From DASSQJ01 sp963726295 (GTDB lineage: Bacteria > Actinomycetota > Actinomycetes > Actinomycetales > Dermatophilaceae), in the NCBI GenBank assembly GCA_963726295.1, contig CAVSBW010000004.1:62001-126000 (forward strand): a stretch of DNA of 64,000 nucleotides, read 5' to 3'. Shown piece by piece: positions 7,830 to 16,619 of this stretch. The notes beneath the pieces are model-generated. The model was not told where the DNA came from, ran no database searches, and saw only the letters and a list, made by a program, of their open reading frames with translations. The position numbers were made by a program, and so were the translations under genes. Numbering within the stretch: position 1 is the stretch's first letter; the number at the start of each line of letters is the position of its first letter.

Positions 7830-8252
7830 GTGACCACAGAACGATCGCTCGTCCTCGTCAAGCCCGACGGTTTCGGCCGCGGCCTCACCGGTGAGGTGCT
7901 GCGCCGCATCGAGGCCAAGGGTTACCGGCTCGTCGCCCTCAAGGTGCTGACCGCCGACACCGACTTGCTCCACCGGCACTACGCCGAGCACGAGGGCAAG
8001 CCCTTCTTCGAGCCGCTCGTCGGCTTCATGTCCTCCGGGCCCCTGGCGGCCGTCGTCATCGAGGGGGAGCGCTGCATCGAGGGGTTCCGGTCGCTCGCCG
8101 GCGCCACCGACCCCACGGCGGCGGCCCCCGGCTCCATCCGTGGGGACCTCGCGCGCGACTGGGGCGAGGCGGTGCAGAAGAACATCGTCCACGGCTCCGA
8201 CTCGCCGGAGTCGGCGGCCCGCGAGGTCGGCATCTGGTTCCCCGAGCTCTGA
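7830..8252 (+). CDS. ndk: Nucleoside diphosphate kinase
   Basis: Transfers the gamma phosphate of ATP to nucleoside diphosphates through a phosphohistidine and so balances NTP and dNTP pools. The 140-residue length is standard. The family signature NIVHGSDS with the catalytic His lies near residue 117; the N-terminal VKPDGFGRGL and the Kpn loop are intact. Start GTG at 7830 gives the normal MTTERSLVLVKPD N-terminus. Downstream, 128 bases without a gene precede mreB. Confidence 0.95.
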   Translation: MTTERSLVLVKPDGFGRGLTGEVLRRIEAKGYRLVALKVLTADTDLLHRHYAEHEGKPFFEPLVGFMSSGPLAAVVIEGERCIEGFRSLAGATDPTAAAPGSIRGDLARDWGEAVQKNIVHGSDSPESAAREVGIWFPEL

Positions 8253-8368
8253 CCCGGCCGCCCCCGCCGGCTGTCCACATCAGCCACACACGTCACACGC
8301 GTCACGACCTCGGCCGCGGGACCGCGGTCGACCGGCGTTGCCTCCGCGGCCCGGGCGCGGGACCGACC

Positions 8369-8374
8369 TAGCCT
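8369..8374 (+). promoter_or_regulatory. -10-like box (TAGCCT) of the mreB operon
   Basis: TAGCCT ends six bases before the ATG of mreB. A leaderless start for the elongation operon is inferred; the -35 is poor. Confidence 0.4.
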
Positions 8375-8380
8375 CGGCCC

Positions 8381-9415
8381 ATGGGTCGATGGTGGCTGGG
8401 CTGGCTGCGGGGTCGTGACCTCGCGATCGACCTCGGCACCGCCAACACGGTCGTGTACGAGCGGGGGCGCGGGGTGGTGCTCGACGAGCCCTCGGTCGTC
8501 GCCGTACGGTCCGGGACCAGTCAGCTGCTGGCCGCCGGCCGACGGGCGAAGGAGATGCTCGGCCGCACCCCGGAGACCGTCCAGGCGGTACGGCCGCTGC
8601 GCGACGGGGTGATCTCCGACGCCGACGTCACCGAGCGCATGATCCGCTGGTTCGTCGGCCAGGTGTCGCCGTCGCGCCTCATCCGCCCTCGGGTCGTCGT
8701 CTGCGTCCCGAGCGACATCACGAGCGTCGAGCGACGCGCCCTCGAGGATGCCACCCTGCGCTCCGGCGCCCGCCGCGTGTTCGTCATCGAGGAGGCCATG
8801 GCGGCCGCCATCGGAGCCGGCCTGCCCGTCGAGGAGACCGAGGCGTCGATGGTCGTCGACGTGGGTGGCGGCACCACGGACGTCGCCGTCATCAGCCTCG
8901 GCGGCCTCGTCACGGCGCGGTCGCTGCGGATCGGCGGCGACGAGATCGACGACGCGATCGTCGCCCACGTGAAGTCCGAGTACGGCCTGCTCCTCGGCGA
9001 GAGCAGTGCCGAGCAGCTGAAGATCGCCGCCGGCTCCGCCTTCCCGCTCGCCGAGGAGCTCTTCGAGCGCGTCCGCGGGCGTGACCTGGTCACCGGACTG
9101 CCGAAGACGGTGACCGTCGGCTCGGCGGAGGTCCGGCGGGCCATCGAGACCCCCGTCGCCACGATCGTCGACCTCGTCCGCTCGGTCCTCGACGTCTGCC
9201 CACCCGAGCTCGCCGGAGACGTCGTCGACCGCGGTATCGCCCTCACCGGCGGTGGGGCCCTGCTGCGCGGCCTGGACGAGCGGATGAGCCACGAGCTCGG
9301 CGTCCCCGTGACGGCCGCCGAGGACCCGCTGCGTGCGGTCGCCCGCGGCGCCGGCCGCTGCGTCGACGAGTTCGGCACCCTCTCGCGGGTGCTCGTCGAC
9401 ACCACCCGCCGATGA
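8381..9415 (+). CDS. mreB: Rod-shape-determining protein MreB
   Basis: Bacterial actin that polymerises along the membrane and organises lateral wall synthesis. The 344 residues show the actin-fold ATP-binding motifs: phosphate 1 DLGTANT near residue 19, the connect segment VPSDITSVERRAL, phosphate 2 GGGTTD, and the adenosine motif GGGALLRGL near the C-terminus. The N-terminus MGRWWLGWL is hydrophobic and could act as a membrane-binding amphipathic helix. It is the first gene of mreB-mreC-mreD-mrdA; mreC begins inside its stop (ATGA). Presence of the set implies a rod-shaped or rod-capable cell. Confidence 0.93.
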   Translation: MGRWWLGWLRGRDLAIDLGTANTVVYERGRGVVLDEPSVVAVRSGTSQLLAAGRRAKEMLGRTPETVQAVRPLRDGVISDADVTERMIRWFVGQVSPSRLIRPRVVVCVPSDITSVERRALEDATLRSGARRVFVIEEAMAAAIGAGLPVEETEASMVVDVGGGTTDVAVISLGGLVTARSLRIGGDEIDDAIVAHVKSEYGLLLGESSAEQLKIAAGSAFPLAEELFERVRGRDLVTGLPKTVTVGSAEVRRAIETPVATIVDLVRSVLDVCPPELAGDVVDRGIALTGGGALLRGLDERMSHELGVPVTAAEDPLRAVARGAGRCVDEFGTLSRVLVDTTRR

Positions 9416-10242
9416 TCCGCCGGCTCGCCGTGGGCCTCGTCGTGCTCACCGCGGCGGCCCTCCTGCTCGACCTTTCGGGGACGGTCGACCTCTCCCGCGC
9501 CCGTGGCGTGGCCGCCGCCGCCTTGGGCCCGCTCGAGCGGGCCGTCGGGCCGACGGACGACATCGTCTCCGCGGCGGAGGCCGAGACCACGAGGACGGCG
9601 GCCGAGCTGGCCGGTGTCCGCCGGCGCCTCGCCGAGTCGAGCGACGCCACGGCCCTGCTCGCCGACCCGGCGCTGGGTGGCCGGTCGCTCGTCCTGGCCC
9701 GGGTCGTGGCGGTCGGCGCGTCGGGCCCCGCCGGGCCCGAGCGGGTGACCATCGACGCCGGGTCCCGCGACGGCGTCGTCCCGGACACGACCGTCGTCTC
9801 CGCGGACGGGCTCGTCGGCCGCGTCGTCGGGGTCGCGCCCTGGACCAGCGACGTGCTGCTGGTCGGGGCACCGGATCTGGTGGTCGGTGTGCGCGTCGGC
9901 AGCCGCGGCGTGCTGGGGGAGGCGTCGGGGTCGGCCACCGGCGGGGCAGCGGCACCGGAGCCCGGACGACTGGCGCTCGGACTCGTCGAGCGGGGTCGGA
10001 TGTCGCGGGGCGACGAGGTGCGCACGCTGGGCAGCGTCGGCGGGCGGCCGTTCGTCGCGGGCATCCGGGTCGGCCGGGTCGGGTCCGTCGAGCGCTCGGC
10101 CGGACGGCTCTCCGACACAGGCACCGTCGTCCCCTCGGTCGACACGACCTCGCTCGACGTCGTCGCCGTGGTCCTCGACCCCGTGCGCGCCACACCGCGC
10201 CCCGCCGTGACCCCGTCCGCCACCACCGGAGCCCGCGGATGA
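9412..10242 (+). CDS. mreC: Rod-shape-determining protein MreC
   Basis: Membrane-anchored scaffold of the elongasome that links MreB to the periplasmic wall-synthesis enzymes. The 276 residues comprise an N-terminal helix (about 5-24), a coiled-coil region with AEAETTRTAAELAGVRRRL, and the double beta-barrel domain with IDAGSRDGV and GLVGRVVGV, the MreC landmarks. Start ATG overlaps the mreB stop by ATGA and its own stop overlaps mreD in the same way, so the proteins should be made in near-equal amounts. Confidence 0.9.
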   Translation: MIRRLAVGLVVLTAAALLLDLSGTVDLSRARGVAAAALGPLERAVGPTDDIVSAAEAETTRTAAELAGVRRRLAESSDATALLADPALGGRSLVLARVVAVGASGPAGPERVTIDAGSRDGVVPDTTVVSADGLVGRVVGVAPWTSDVLLVGAPDLVVGVRVGSRGVLGEASGSATGGAAAPEPGRLALGLVERGRMSRGDEVRTLGSVGGRPFVAGIRVGRVGSVERSAGRLSDTGTVVPSVDTTSLDVVAVVLDPVRATPRPAVTPSATTGARG

Positions 10243-10727
10243 CGCGGCTGGCCACCCCGCTGCGCGTCGTCGCGCTGGTCGCGGCGGTGCTCGCCGTCGT
10301 CGGCCTCGCGGCCCGCCACCTCGCCCCTGTTCCCGACCTGGTCCTGGTGCTCGTCGTCGCCTGGGCGCTGCTGCGCGGTCCGGTGGTGGGTGGTGTCGCG
10401 GGGCTCGCGGGCGGCTGGCTCCTCGACCTCGCGCCCCCGGGCTCCGGGCTGCTGGGCGCGCAGGCGCTGACCTACGCGGCCGCCGGGGTGCTGGCCGGAC
10501 GGTTCCGCGTGGAGGGCCCCGTGCCCGCGCCGCGGGTGGGGCTGGTGGCCCTCGTGGCGTCGGTGCTGGTCGAGGGGGTGGGGGCGGTGCAGGCCCTGGC
10601 GGTGTCGGCGCCGGTCGACCCCACGCTGCTCGGCCTGCGCTGTCTGCTGACCGCCACCGTCGCCTCCGCCCTGGTGCCCCTCGTCGTGCGGGCGGAGCGC
10701 TCGGTGCTCCGGCGGAGGTACGGATGA
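10239..10727 (+). CDS. mreD: Rod-shape-determining protein MreD
   Basis: A 162-residue integral membrane protein with five or so helices, the third membrane partner of the elongasome. The family is weakly conserved; the assignment rests on size, on the segment VVGGVAGLAGGWLLDLAPPG, which matches the MreD G-x-x-x-G-L-x-x-D motif, and on its place between mreC and mrdA. ATGA overlaps at both ends tie it into the operon. Confidence 0.85.
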   Translation: MTRLATPLRVVALVAAVLAVVGLAARHLAPVPDLVLVLVVAWALLRGPVVGGVAGLAGGWLLDLAPPGSGLLGAQALTYAAAGVLAGRFRVEGPVPAPRVGLVALVASVLVEGVGAVQALAVSAPVDPTLLGLRCLLTATVASALVPLVVRAERSVLRRRYG

Positions 10728-12718
10728 GGCGGCCGGCGGCGCACCGCGGGAGGCTGCTCGCGCTCGCCCTCGTCGTGGCCCTCGCCTTCGGTGCGCTGGT
10801 CGGCCGGCTCGGGCAGGTCCAGCTCGTCGGCGTCGAGACGTTCGACGCGGTCGCCGGGCCGCTCGACACGCGCACCATCGTCGTCCCCGCCCTGCGCGGC
10901 CGCATCCTCGACCGCACGGGACGGCCGCTCGCCGACAACCGGACCGCCACGGTGGTCACGATCGAGCGCCGGGTCATCGCCGACGACCGCGAACGCGCGG
11001 AGGCCGAGGTGCGAGCGGTGGCCGACGTCCTCCGTCTCCCTGCCGAGGAGCTGCTCGGCCGCACCTGGCTGTGCGGCGAGGAGGGCGCCCCCGCCGCGCC
11101 CGCCTGCTGGGCGGGCTCGCCGCAGGTGCCGGTGCCCCTCGCCGAGGACGTCGATCCCCGCAGGGCGCTCACGCTCGTCGAGCAGCCGGGACGGTTCCCC
11201 GGCGTCGAGGTGGGGTCGGTCCCGGTGCGCGTGTACCCGAGGCCCAAGGGAATCAGCGCCGCCCACGTCATCGGCTACCTCGGTCAGGTGACCGCCGCCG
11301 AGGTGGCGAGGAACGACGGCCTGGTCGCCGACGACCTCGTCGGCCGGGCGGGACTGGAGCAGGAGTACGACGACGTCCTGCGGGGCACGCCCGGGCGCAC
11401 CGTGGTGTCGGTCGACGCCCGTGGGCTGGTCACCGGTGTCGTGTCACGGACCGAACCGGTGCCCGGTCGCGACCTCGTCACCTCGCTCGACGCCACCGTC
11501 CAGGCGCGCGCCGAGCGGGCCCTGGACGCCCGGATGCGGGCCGCCCGCCGCAGCACGGAGAAGTGGCCGGCCGACTCGGGGGCGGTCGTCGTCCTCGACC
11601 CACGCAGCGGGGACGTCCTCGCCCTCGCCAGCGCACCGGACTACGACCCCAACGTCTGGACCGGCGGCATCTCGGCCCGCGACTACGCCGCGCTGACCAG
11701 CGCTCGTGCCGGGACGCCGCTGCTGTCCCGCGCCGTGGACGTGGGCTTCGCGCCGGCGAGCACCATCAAGCCGTCGTCGATCGTGGCGGCGGTGCGGGCG
11801 GGCAGCTCCCTCGACGGCTCCTACGCCTGTCCGTCGTCTGTGCGCATCGGCGACACCGTCTTCAGGAACTACCAGGCCACCGACGGCTCCTCCATCTCGC
11901 TGCGGCGGGCCCTCGAGGTGTCCTGCGACACGGTCTTCTACGACCTCGCTTACCAGGCGTGGCTGCACCAGGGCGGTCCGAACGCCGCCGCGGGGGCGCC
12001 CGACCCCTTCGCCACCACGGCGCAGCGCTTCGGCCTGGGCCGCCCCACCGGCATCGACCTGCCCGCCGAGTCCGCGGGGCGGGTGCCTGACCGGGCCTGG
12101 AAGCGCGCCACCTGGGAGGCCCAGCGTGCCGACCTGTGTGCCCGGGCGAGGAAGGGCTACCCCGAGGTGAGGGACAAGGAGCGCCGCACCTTCCTGCGGC
12201 AGGTGGCGAAGGAGAACTGCGAGACCGGCTGGCAGCTGCGGGCCGGGGACGCGGTGAACTTCTCCATCGGGCAGGGCGACCTGCTCGCGACACCCCTCCA
12301 GATGGCCGTCATGTACGCGTCCATCGCCAACGGCGGCCACCTCGTGACCCCCCGCCTCGGGCAACGCCTCGTCGACCGAGAGACCGGTGAGAAGGAGGCG
12401 GTGCCGGTCGGGCGGCGTCGAGCGGCCCCGGTGACCCCGTCCCTCGACCGCTACCTGCGCGAGGCCCTGCGCGGGGTGGTGACCGACGGAACGGGGGCGG
12501 GAGCCTTCGCGTCGATGCCGCGTGACTGGCCGGTGGCCGGGAAGACCGGCACCGGTGAGGCGGTGGGGAAGCGCGACACCTCGTGGTTCGTCTCGTACGC
12601 GCCCGCCGACCACCCGCGGTACGTCGTCGCGGTGGTGGTCGGGCAGGGCGGGCACGGCAGCGACACCGCGGCCCCGGTGGCGGCGGCGGTGCACCGCACC
12701 CTTCGTGGCCTGCGCTGA
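10724..12718 (+). CDS. mrdA: Penicillin-binding protein 2 (elongation transpeptidase)
   Basis: Class B PBP that cross-links peptidoglycan during elongation. The 664 residues have one N-terminal membrane helix (about 11-28), the PBP dimer domain with LRGRILDRTGRPLADN, and a transpeptidase domain with the catalytic Ser346 in ASTIK, the SxD triad partner S400-C-D, and the KTG motif in AGKTGTGE near residue 607. An insert with a pair of Cys near residues 117 and 128 could form a disulfide. mrdA usually sits beside its glycosyltransferase rodA; here rodA does not follow, and lpdA comes next after 74 bases. Confidence 0.92.
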   Translation: MRRPAAHRGRLLALALVVALAFGALVGRLGQVQLVGVETFDAVAGPLDTRTIVVPALRGRILDRTGRPLADNRTATVVTIERRVIADDRERAEAEVRAVADVLRLPAEELLGRTWLCGEEGAPAAPACWAGSPQVPVPLAEDVDPRRALTLVEQPGRFPGVEVGSVPVRVYPRPKGISAAHVIGYLGQVTAAEVARNDGLVADDLVGRAGLEQEYDDVLRGTPGRTVVSVDARGLVTGVVSRTEPVPGRDLVTSLDATVQARAERALDARMRAARRSTEKWPADSGAVVVLDPRSGDVLALASAPDYDPNVWTGGISARDYAALTSARAGTPLLSRAVDVGFAPASTIKPSSIVAAVRAGSSLDGSYACPSSVRIGDTVFRNYQATDGSSISLRRALEVSCDTVFYDLAYQAWLHQGGPNAAAGAPDPFATTAQRFGLGRPTGIDLPAESAGRVPDRAWKRATWEAQRADLCARARKGYPEVRDKERRTFLRQVAKENCETGWQLRAGDAVNFSIGQGDLLATPLQMAVMYASIANGGHLVTPRLGQRLVDRETGEKEAVPVGRRRAAPVTPSLDRYLREALRGVVTDGTGAGAFASMPRDWPVAGKTGTGEAVGKRDTSWFVSYAPADHPRYVVAVVVGQGGHGSDTAAPVAAAVHRTLRGLR

Positions 12719-12779
12719 CCTGCCGCACAGGGGCCGGACCCGGGGGGAGGACGGGGGCGATCCCCCAGCCGCACACCGA

Positions 12780-12785
12780 TAGGCT
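12780..12785 (+). promoter_or_regulatory. -10-like box (TAGGCT) of lpdA
   Basis: TAGGCT ends seven bases before the lpdA ATG; leaderless spacing. Confidence 0.4.
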
Positions 12786-12792
12786 GGCGGGC

Positions 12793-14184
12793 ATGGCTGA
12801 TTTCGATGTCGTGGTGCTCGGTGCAGGTCCTGGTGGTTACGTCTCGGCGATCCGCGCCGCGCAGCTCGGGAAGAAGGTCGCGGTCGTCGAGAAGAAGTAC
12901 TGGGGCGGCGTCTGCCTCAACGTCGGCTGCATCCCCAGCAAGGCCCTGATCAAGAACGCCGAGCTCGCCCACACCCTCCAGCACGACAAGGAGCTCTACG
13001 GCATCGAGGGCGACGCCACGATGTCGTACGGCGTCACCCATGCTCGCTCGCGCAAGGTGTCCGCCGGCATCGTCAAGGGCGTCCACTTCCTCATGAAGAA
13101 GAACAAGATCACCGAGATCGACGGGTGGGGCACGCTGACCTCCGCGACGTCGATGGACGTCGAGCTGAACGACGGCGAGAAGCAGTCGCTCACCTTCGAC
13201 CACCTCGTGATCGCCACCGGGGCGGTCACCCGGATGCTGCCCGGCGTGGAGGTCTCGGCGAACGTCGTCACCTACGAGGAGCAGATCCTCGACGAGAACC
13301 TGCCCGGGTCGATCATCATCGCGGGGTCCGGTGCCATCGGCGTCGAGTTCGCGTACGTCATGACGAACTTCGGGGTCGACGTCACCATCGTCGAGTTCCT
13401 CGACCGGATGGTGCCCACCGAGGACGAGGAGATCTCCAAGGAGCTGCTCAAGCACTACAAGAAGCTCGGGGTGAAGGTGCTGCTCGGCACCAAGGTCGAG
13501 GGTGTCGAGGACACCGGCTCGGGCGTCAGGGTCACGGTCTCCAAGGACGGGGACGAGCAGGTTCTCGAGGCCGACAAGCTGCTCTCCGCCATCGGCTTCG
13601 CCCCGCGCGTCGAGGGGTTCGGGCTGGAGAACACCGGGGTCGAGCTCACCGAGCGAGGTGCGGTGGCCATCGACGAGTACTGCCGCACCAACGTCGAGAA
13701 CGTCTACGCCATCGGCGACTGCACCGCGAAGCTCATGCTGGCCCACGTGGCCGAGGCGCAGGGCGTCGTGGCCGCCGAGCACCTCGCCGGGGCCGACACG
13801 ATGCCCGTGGAGTACGACTTCGTCCCGCGGGCCACGTACTGCCACCCGCAGATCGGCTCGTTCGGGTACTCCGAGGCCCAGGCCAAGGAGAAGGGCTACG
13901 ACGTCAAGACCGCGAAGTTTCCGTTCAGCGCCAACGGCAAGGCGATGGGCCTCGGCGACGGTGTCGGCTTCGTCAAGGTCGTCGCGGACGCCGAGCACAA
14001 CGAGATCATCGGCGCCCACATGATCGGTCCCGACGTCACCGAGCTGCTGCCGGTGCTCACCCTGGCGCAGAAGTGGGACCTCACCGCCGACGAGGTGTCG
14101 CGCAACGTGTTCGCGCACCCGACGCTCTCCGAGGCGGTCAAGGAGACCGTCGAGGGGATCGCCGGCCACATGATCAACCTCTGA
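12793..14184 (+). CDS. lpdA: Dihydrolipoyl dehydrogenase (E3)
   Basis: FAD enzyme that reoxidises dihydrolipoamide of the 2-oxo acid dehydrogenase and glycine cleavage complexes with NAD. The 463-residue protein has the FAD dinucleotide fold GAGPGGYVSAI at residues 10-20, the redox disulfide pair C41-LNVG-C46, the NAD fold GSGAIGVEFA, the second FAD motif YAIGDC, and the active-site His in FAHPTLSE near the C-terminus. Start ATG at 12793 gives the standard MADFDVVVLGAG beginning. It stands alone here, away from E1 and E2 genes, as is common in actinobacteria. Confidence 0.93.
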   Translation: MADFDVVVLGAGPGGYVSAIRAAQLGKKVAVVEKKYWGGVCLNVGCIPSKALIKNAELAHTLQHDKELYGIEGDATMSYGVTHARSRKVSAGIVKGVHFLMKKNKITEIDGWGTLTSATSMDVELNDGEKQSLTFDHLVIATGAVTRMLPGVEVSANVVTYEEQILDENLPGSIIIAGSGAIGVEFAYVMTNFGVDVTIVEFLDRMVPTEDEEISKELLKHYKKLGVKVLLGTKVEGVEDTGSGVRVTVSKDGDEQVLEADKLLSAIGFAPRVEGFGLENTGVELTERGAVAIDEYCRTNVENVYAIGDCTAKLMLAHVAEAQGVVAAEHLAGADTMPVEYDFVPRATYCHPQIGSFGYSEAQAKEKGYDVKTAKFPFSANGKAMGLGDGVGFVKVVADAEHNEIIGAHMIGPDVTELLPVLTLAQKWDLTADEVSRNVFAHPTLSEAVKETVEGIAGHMINL

Positions 14185-14189
14185 TCGCC

Positions 14190-14521
14190 GTGGCCCCGCC
14201 GCACGGCGACGCCGTCGACCTCGCCGAGAAGTTCGCCCTCTTCTCCGAGCACTGGTCGCCCAAGGCGGTCGCGACGCTCGGCGACTACGAGGTCAAGGTC
14301 GTCCGGATCAAGGGCGAGTTCGTCTGGCACACCCACGAGGACACCGACGAGCTGTTCCTCGTCGTCGCCGGCGAGCTCACCATCGCGCTGCGCGACCGGG
14401 ACGTCGTGCTCGGCCCGGGGCAGCTGTTCGTGGTGCCCCGTGGGGTGGAGCACTGCTCGCGGGCACCGTCAACACCGGCGACGCGGGCGGGCCGCTGACC
14501 GCCGTGGTGGAGCTCCTCTGA
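14190..14521 (+). pseudogene. Small cupin gene disrupted by a frame-shifting deletion
   Basis: From the GTG at 14190, five bases after the lpdA stop, a cupin of the WHTHEDTDE type can be read (metal-site His, His and Glu at about residues 48-53) down to VPRGVEHC, where homologues normally continue. There the frame slides into SRAPSTPATRAGR and stops at 14498. In another frame the expected tail, AGTVNTGDAGGPLTAVVE, is present and ends in TGA at 14519-14521. About a dozen codons that normally join the two parts are missing. So an internal deletion of a length not divisible by three has removed part of the second cupin motif. The 102-residue product, if made, lacks its last strands and is probably not functional. 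Confidence 0.65.
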
Positions 14522-14570
14522 CCCACCCCGGGAGGGGCCTACGGCACACCTGATGCCGGGGCCGGGTTGG

Positions 14571-14954
14571 TCAGGTCATCGCCCCGATGTTGAGGACGTT
14601 GCCGTCGGGGTCGCTGAACCAGGCCGCGCGCCGTCCGTCCGGCAGCGAGGCCACGCCGTCCTCCCAGGTGACGAAGTCGGCGTCGAAGGTCTGCAGGTCC
14701 ACGCCCTTCTCGCGCAGCGCCGCCAGCTCGCTGTCGAAGGCATCGCCCGGGAGCAACCACGCGGCCGAGGTGGCACGGTTCGTGCCGGCGAACTCGGAGG
14801 TGTACACGAAGACGGTGCCCGAGCCGGCGCCGTAGAGGACCCTGCCCTCGTCCTCCTCCTGGACCGAGAGCCCGAGCACCCCCTCGTAGAAGCCGCGGGC
14901 TGCGGCGATGTCCTTCACCGCGAGCGTGGGTGTGGGCGTGTGGTCGCTGAGCAT
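14571..14954 (-). CDS. VOC (glyoxalase/bleomycin-resistance) family protein
   Basis: A 127-residue single VOC-fold protein: paired beta-alpha-beta-beta-beta modules beginning TPTLAVKDIAAARGFYEGVLG and ending in the family motif FSDPDGNVLNIG. It keeps one candidate metal His near residue 5, and Asp/Asn instead of Glu at the end of the fold, so catalysis is uncertain. Resistance, isomerase or dioxygenase roles cannot be told apart. A Shine-Dalgarno-like GGGAG precedes the ATG. It diverges from the decarboxylase gene across 121 bases. Confidence 0.8.
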   Translation of the reverse strand: MLSDHTPTPTLAVKDIAAARGFYEGVLGLSVQEEDEGRVLYGAGSGTVFVYTSEFAGTNRATSAAWLLPGDAFDSELAALREKGVDLQTFDADFVTWEDGVASLPDGRRAAWFSDPDGNVLNIGAMT

Positions 14955-15075
14955 GGTGTCTCCCGCGCGGACCGGGCGACCGTCGTCCGGTCGGCGTTCC
15001 AGTCTCCGCGCGCCCGCCGACGGGGGTCAATGGACCGATCGGGTCAGTCGGACGGCGGCCGAGCACAATGACGCC

Positions 15076-16509
15076 ATGACGCCCGAGGAGTTCCGTGCCG
15101 CCGGTCACGAGCTGATCGACTGGATCGCCGACCACCGCCGGCGGGTCGCCGACCTGCCGGTGGCCGCGCAGGTGCGTCCCGGCGAGGTCCGTGACGCGCT
15201 GCCGCAGCACGCACCCGATGCCCCCGAGCCGTTCTCGGACGTCCTGGCAGACCTCGACCGTGTCGTCGTGCCGGGTGTCACGCAGACCCAGCACCCGGGC
15301 TTCTACGGCTGGTTCCCGAGCAACGCCTCGCTCGCGTCGGTGCTGGGCGACATCGCGTCCGGTGGCGTGGCGGCCCTCGGCATCACGTGGCAGTCGGCTC
15401 CGGCACTCACCGAGGTCGAGCAGGTCGTCACCGACTGGCTGCGCGACCTGTGCGGCCTGTCGCCGCAGTGGCGCGGCGCCATCCAGGACACCGCCTCGAC
15501 GGCGTGCCTCGTGGCGATGCTCGCGGCCCGCGAGCGCGCCAGCGACGGAGCGGAGCACCGTGGCGGCCTGCAGGCGCTCGACGCGCCCCTGGTCGCCTAC
15601 ACCTCGCCGCACGCCCACAGCTCGGTGCCCAAGGCGGTGCTGCTGGCCGGCTTCGGCGCCGACAACCTGCGATACGTGGACGTCGACCCCGTCACCTACG
15701 CGATGGACCCTGCCGCGCTGCGCCGGGCCATGGGGGAGGACGCCGCGGCGGGACGCGTGCCGGCCGTCGTGGTCGCGGCGGTCGGGACGACGGGAACGAC
15801 GGCCATGGACCCCGTCCGTGAGGTGGTCGAGGTGGCGCGCGAGCACGGAGCCTGGGTGCACGTCGACGCCGCGATGGCCGGGTCCGCGATGCTGCTGCCG
15901 GAGATGCGGCACCTGTTCGACGGGGTCGACGACGCCGACTCGCTGGCGTGGAACCCGCACAAGTGGATGGGGACGATCCTCGACACCTCGCTGTTGTACG
16001 TCCGCGACGTCGACCACCTCGTGTCGGTCATGTCGACGACACCGAGCTACCTGCGAGCCGCCACCGACGCCGAGGTGGTGCAGTACAAGGACTGGGGCAT
16101 CCCGCTCGGACGGCGGTTCCGGGCGCTCAAGCTGTGGTTCCACCTGCGCCTCGACGGTGTCGACGCCATCCGCGAACGGCTCCGCCGAGACCTCGCGAAC
16201 GCGCGGTGGCTCGCCGAGCAGGTCGAGGCCGAGCCCGGGTGGCGCGTCCTCGCGCCGGTCGCGCTGCAGACGGTCTGCCTGCGGCACGAGCCGGAGGGCC
16301 TGGAGGGTGATGCCCTCGACGCGCACACCCTCGCCTGGGTCGATGCCGTGAACGCGAGCGGTCGGGCCTTCCTCGGGGCCAGCCAGCTGGACGGGCGGTG
16401 GATGGTGCGCGTCTCGGTGGGTGCCGAGCCCACCGAGCGCGAGGACGTCGCGGCGCTGTGGGCACTGCTCCGGGAGAGCGCAGCGGGGTCGAGCCGCGCC
16501 GAGGGGTGA
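15076..16509 (+). CDS. PLP-dependent group II amino acid decarboxylase
   Basis: A 477-residue fold type I PLP enzyme of the aromatic-L-amino-acid/tyrosine decarboxylase family. The N-terminal FRAAGHELIDWIADH, the HPGFYGWFP segment, the cofactor-stacking region, HVDAAMAGSA with the PLP-binding Asp, and the Schiff-base Lys296 in WNPHKWMG are all present. It would release CO2 from tryptophan, tyrosine, dopa or a related amino acid; substrate is not predictable from this level of reading. The start at 15076 is favoured by a CACAAT box six bases upstream. No transporter of amino acid and amine lies beside it, so acid resistance is not suggested by context. Confidence 0.85.
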   Translation: MTPEEFRAAGHELIDWIADHRRRVADLPVAAQVRPGEVRDALPQHAPDAPEPFSDVLADLDRVVVPGVTQTQHPGFYGWFPSNASLASVLGDIASGGVAALGITWQSAPALTEVEQVVTDWLRDLCGLSPQWRGAIQDTASTACLVAMLAARERASDGAEHRGGLQALDAPLVAYTSPHAHSSVPKAVLLAGFGADNLRYVDVDPVTYAMDPAALRRAMGEDAAAGRVPAVVVAAVGTTGTTAMDPVREVVEVAREHGAWVHVDAAMAGSAMLLPEMRHLFDGVDDADSLAWNPHKWMGTILDTSLLYVRDVDHLVSVMSTTPSYLRAATDAEVVQYKDWGIPLGRRFRALKLWFHLRLDGVDAIRERLRRDLANARWLAEQVEAEPGWRVLAPVALQTVCLRHEPEGLEGDALDAHTLAWVDAVNASGRAFLGASQLDGRWMVRVSVGAEPTEREDVAALWALLRESAAGSSRAEG

Positions 16510-16619
16510 GGACCCCGCCCCACGACCGGGTCCGCCCGTCCGCCCATCGATCCCCGAGGCCACGGCGAGCCCGGCCGCGGGGGATGGCAGCGGGTGCCGC
16601 GCGGTGGGACGCTGTTTCG

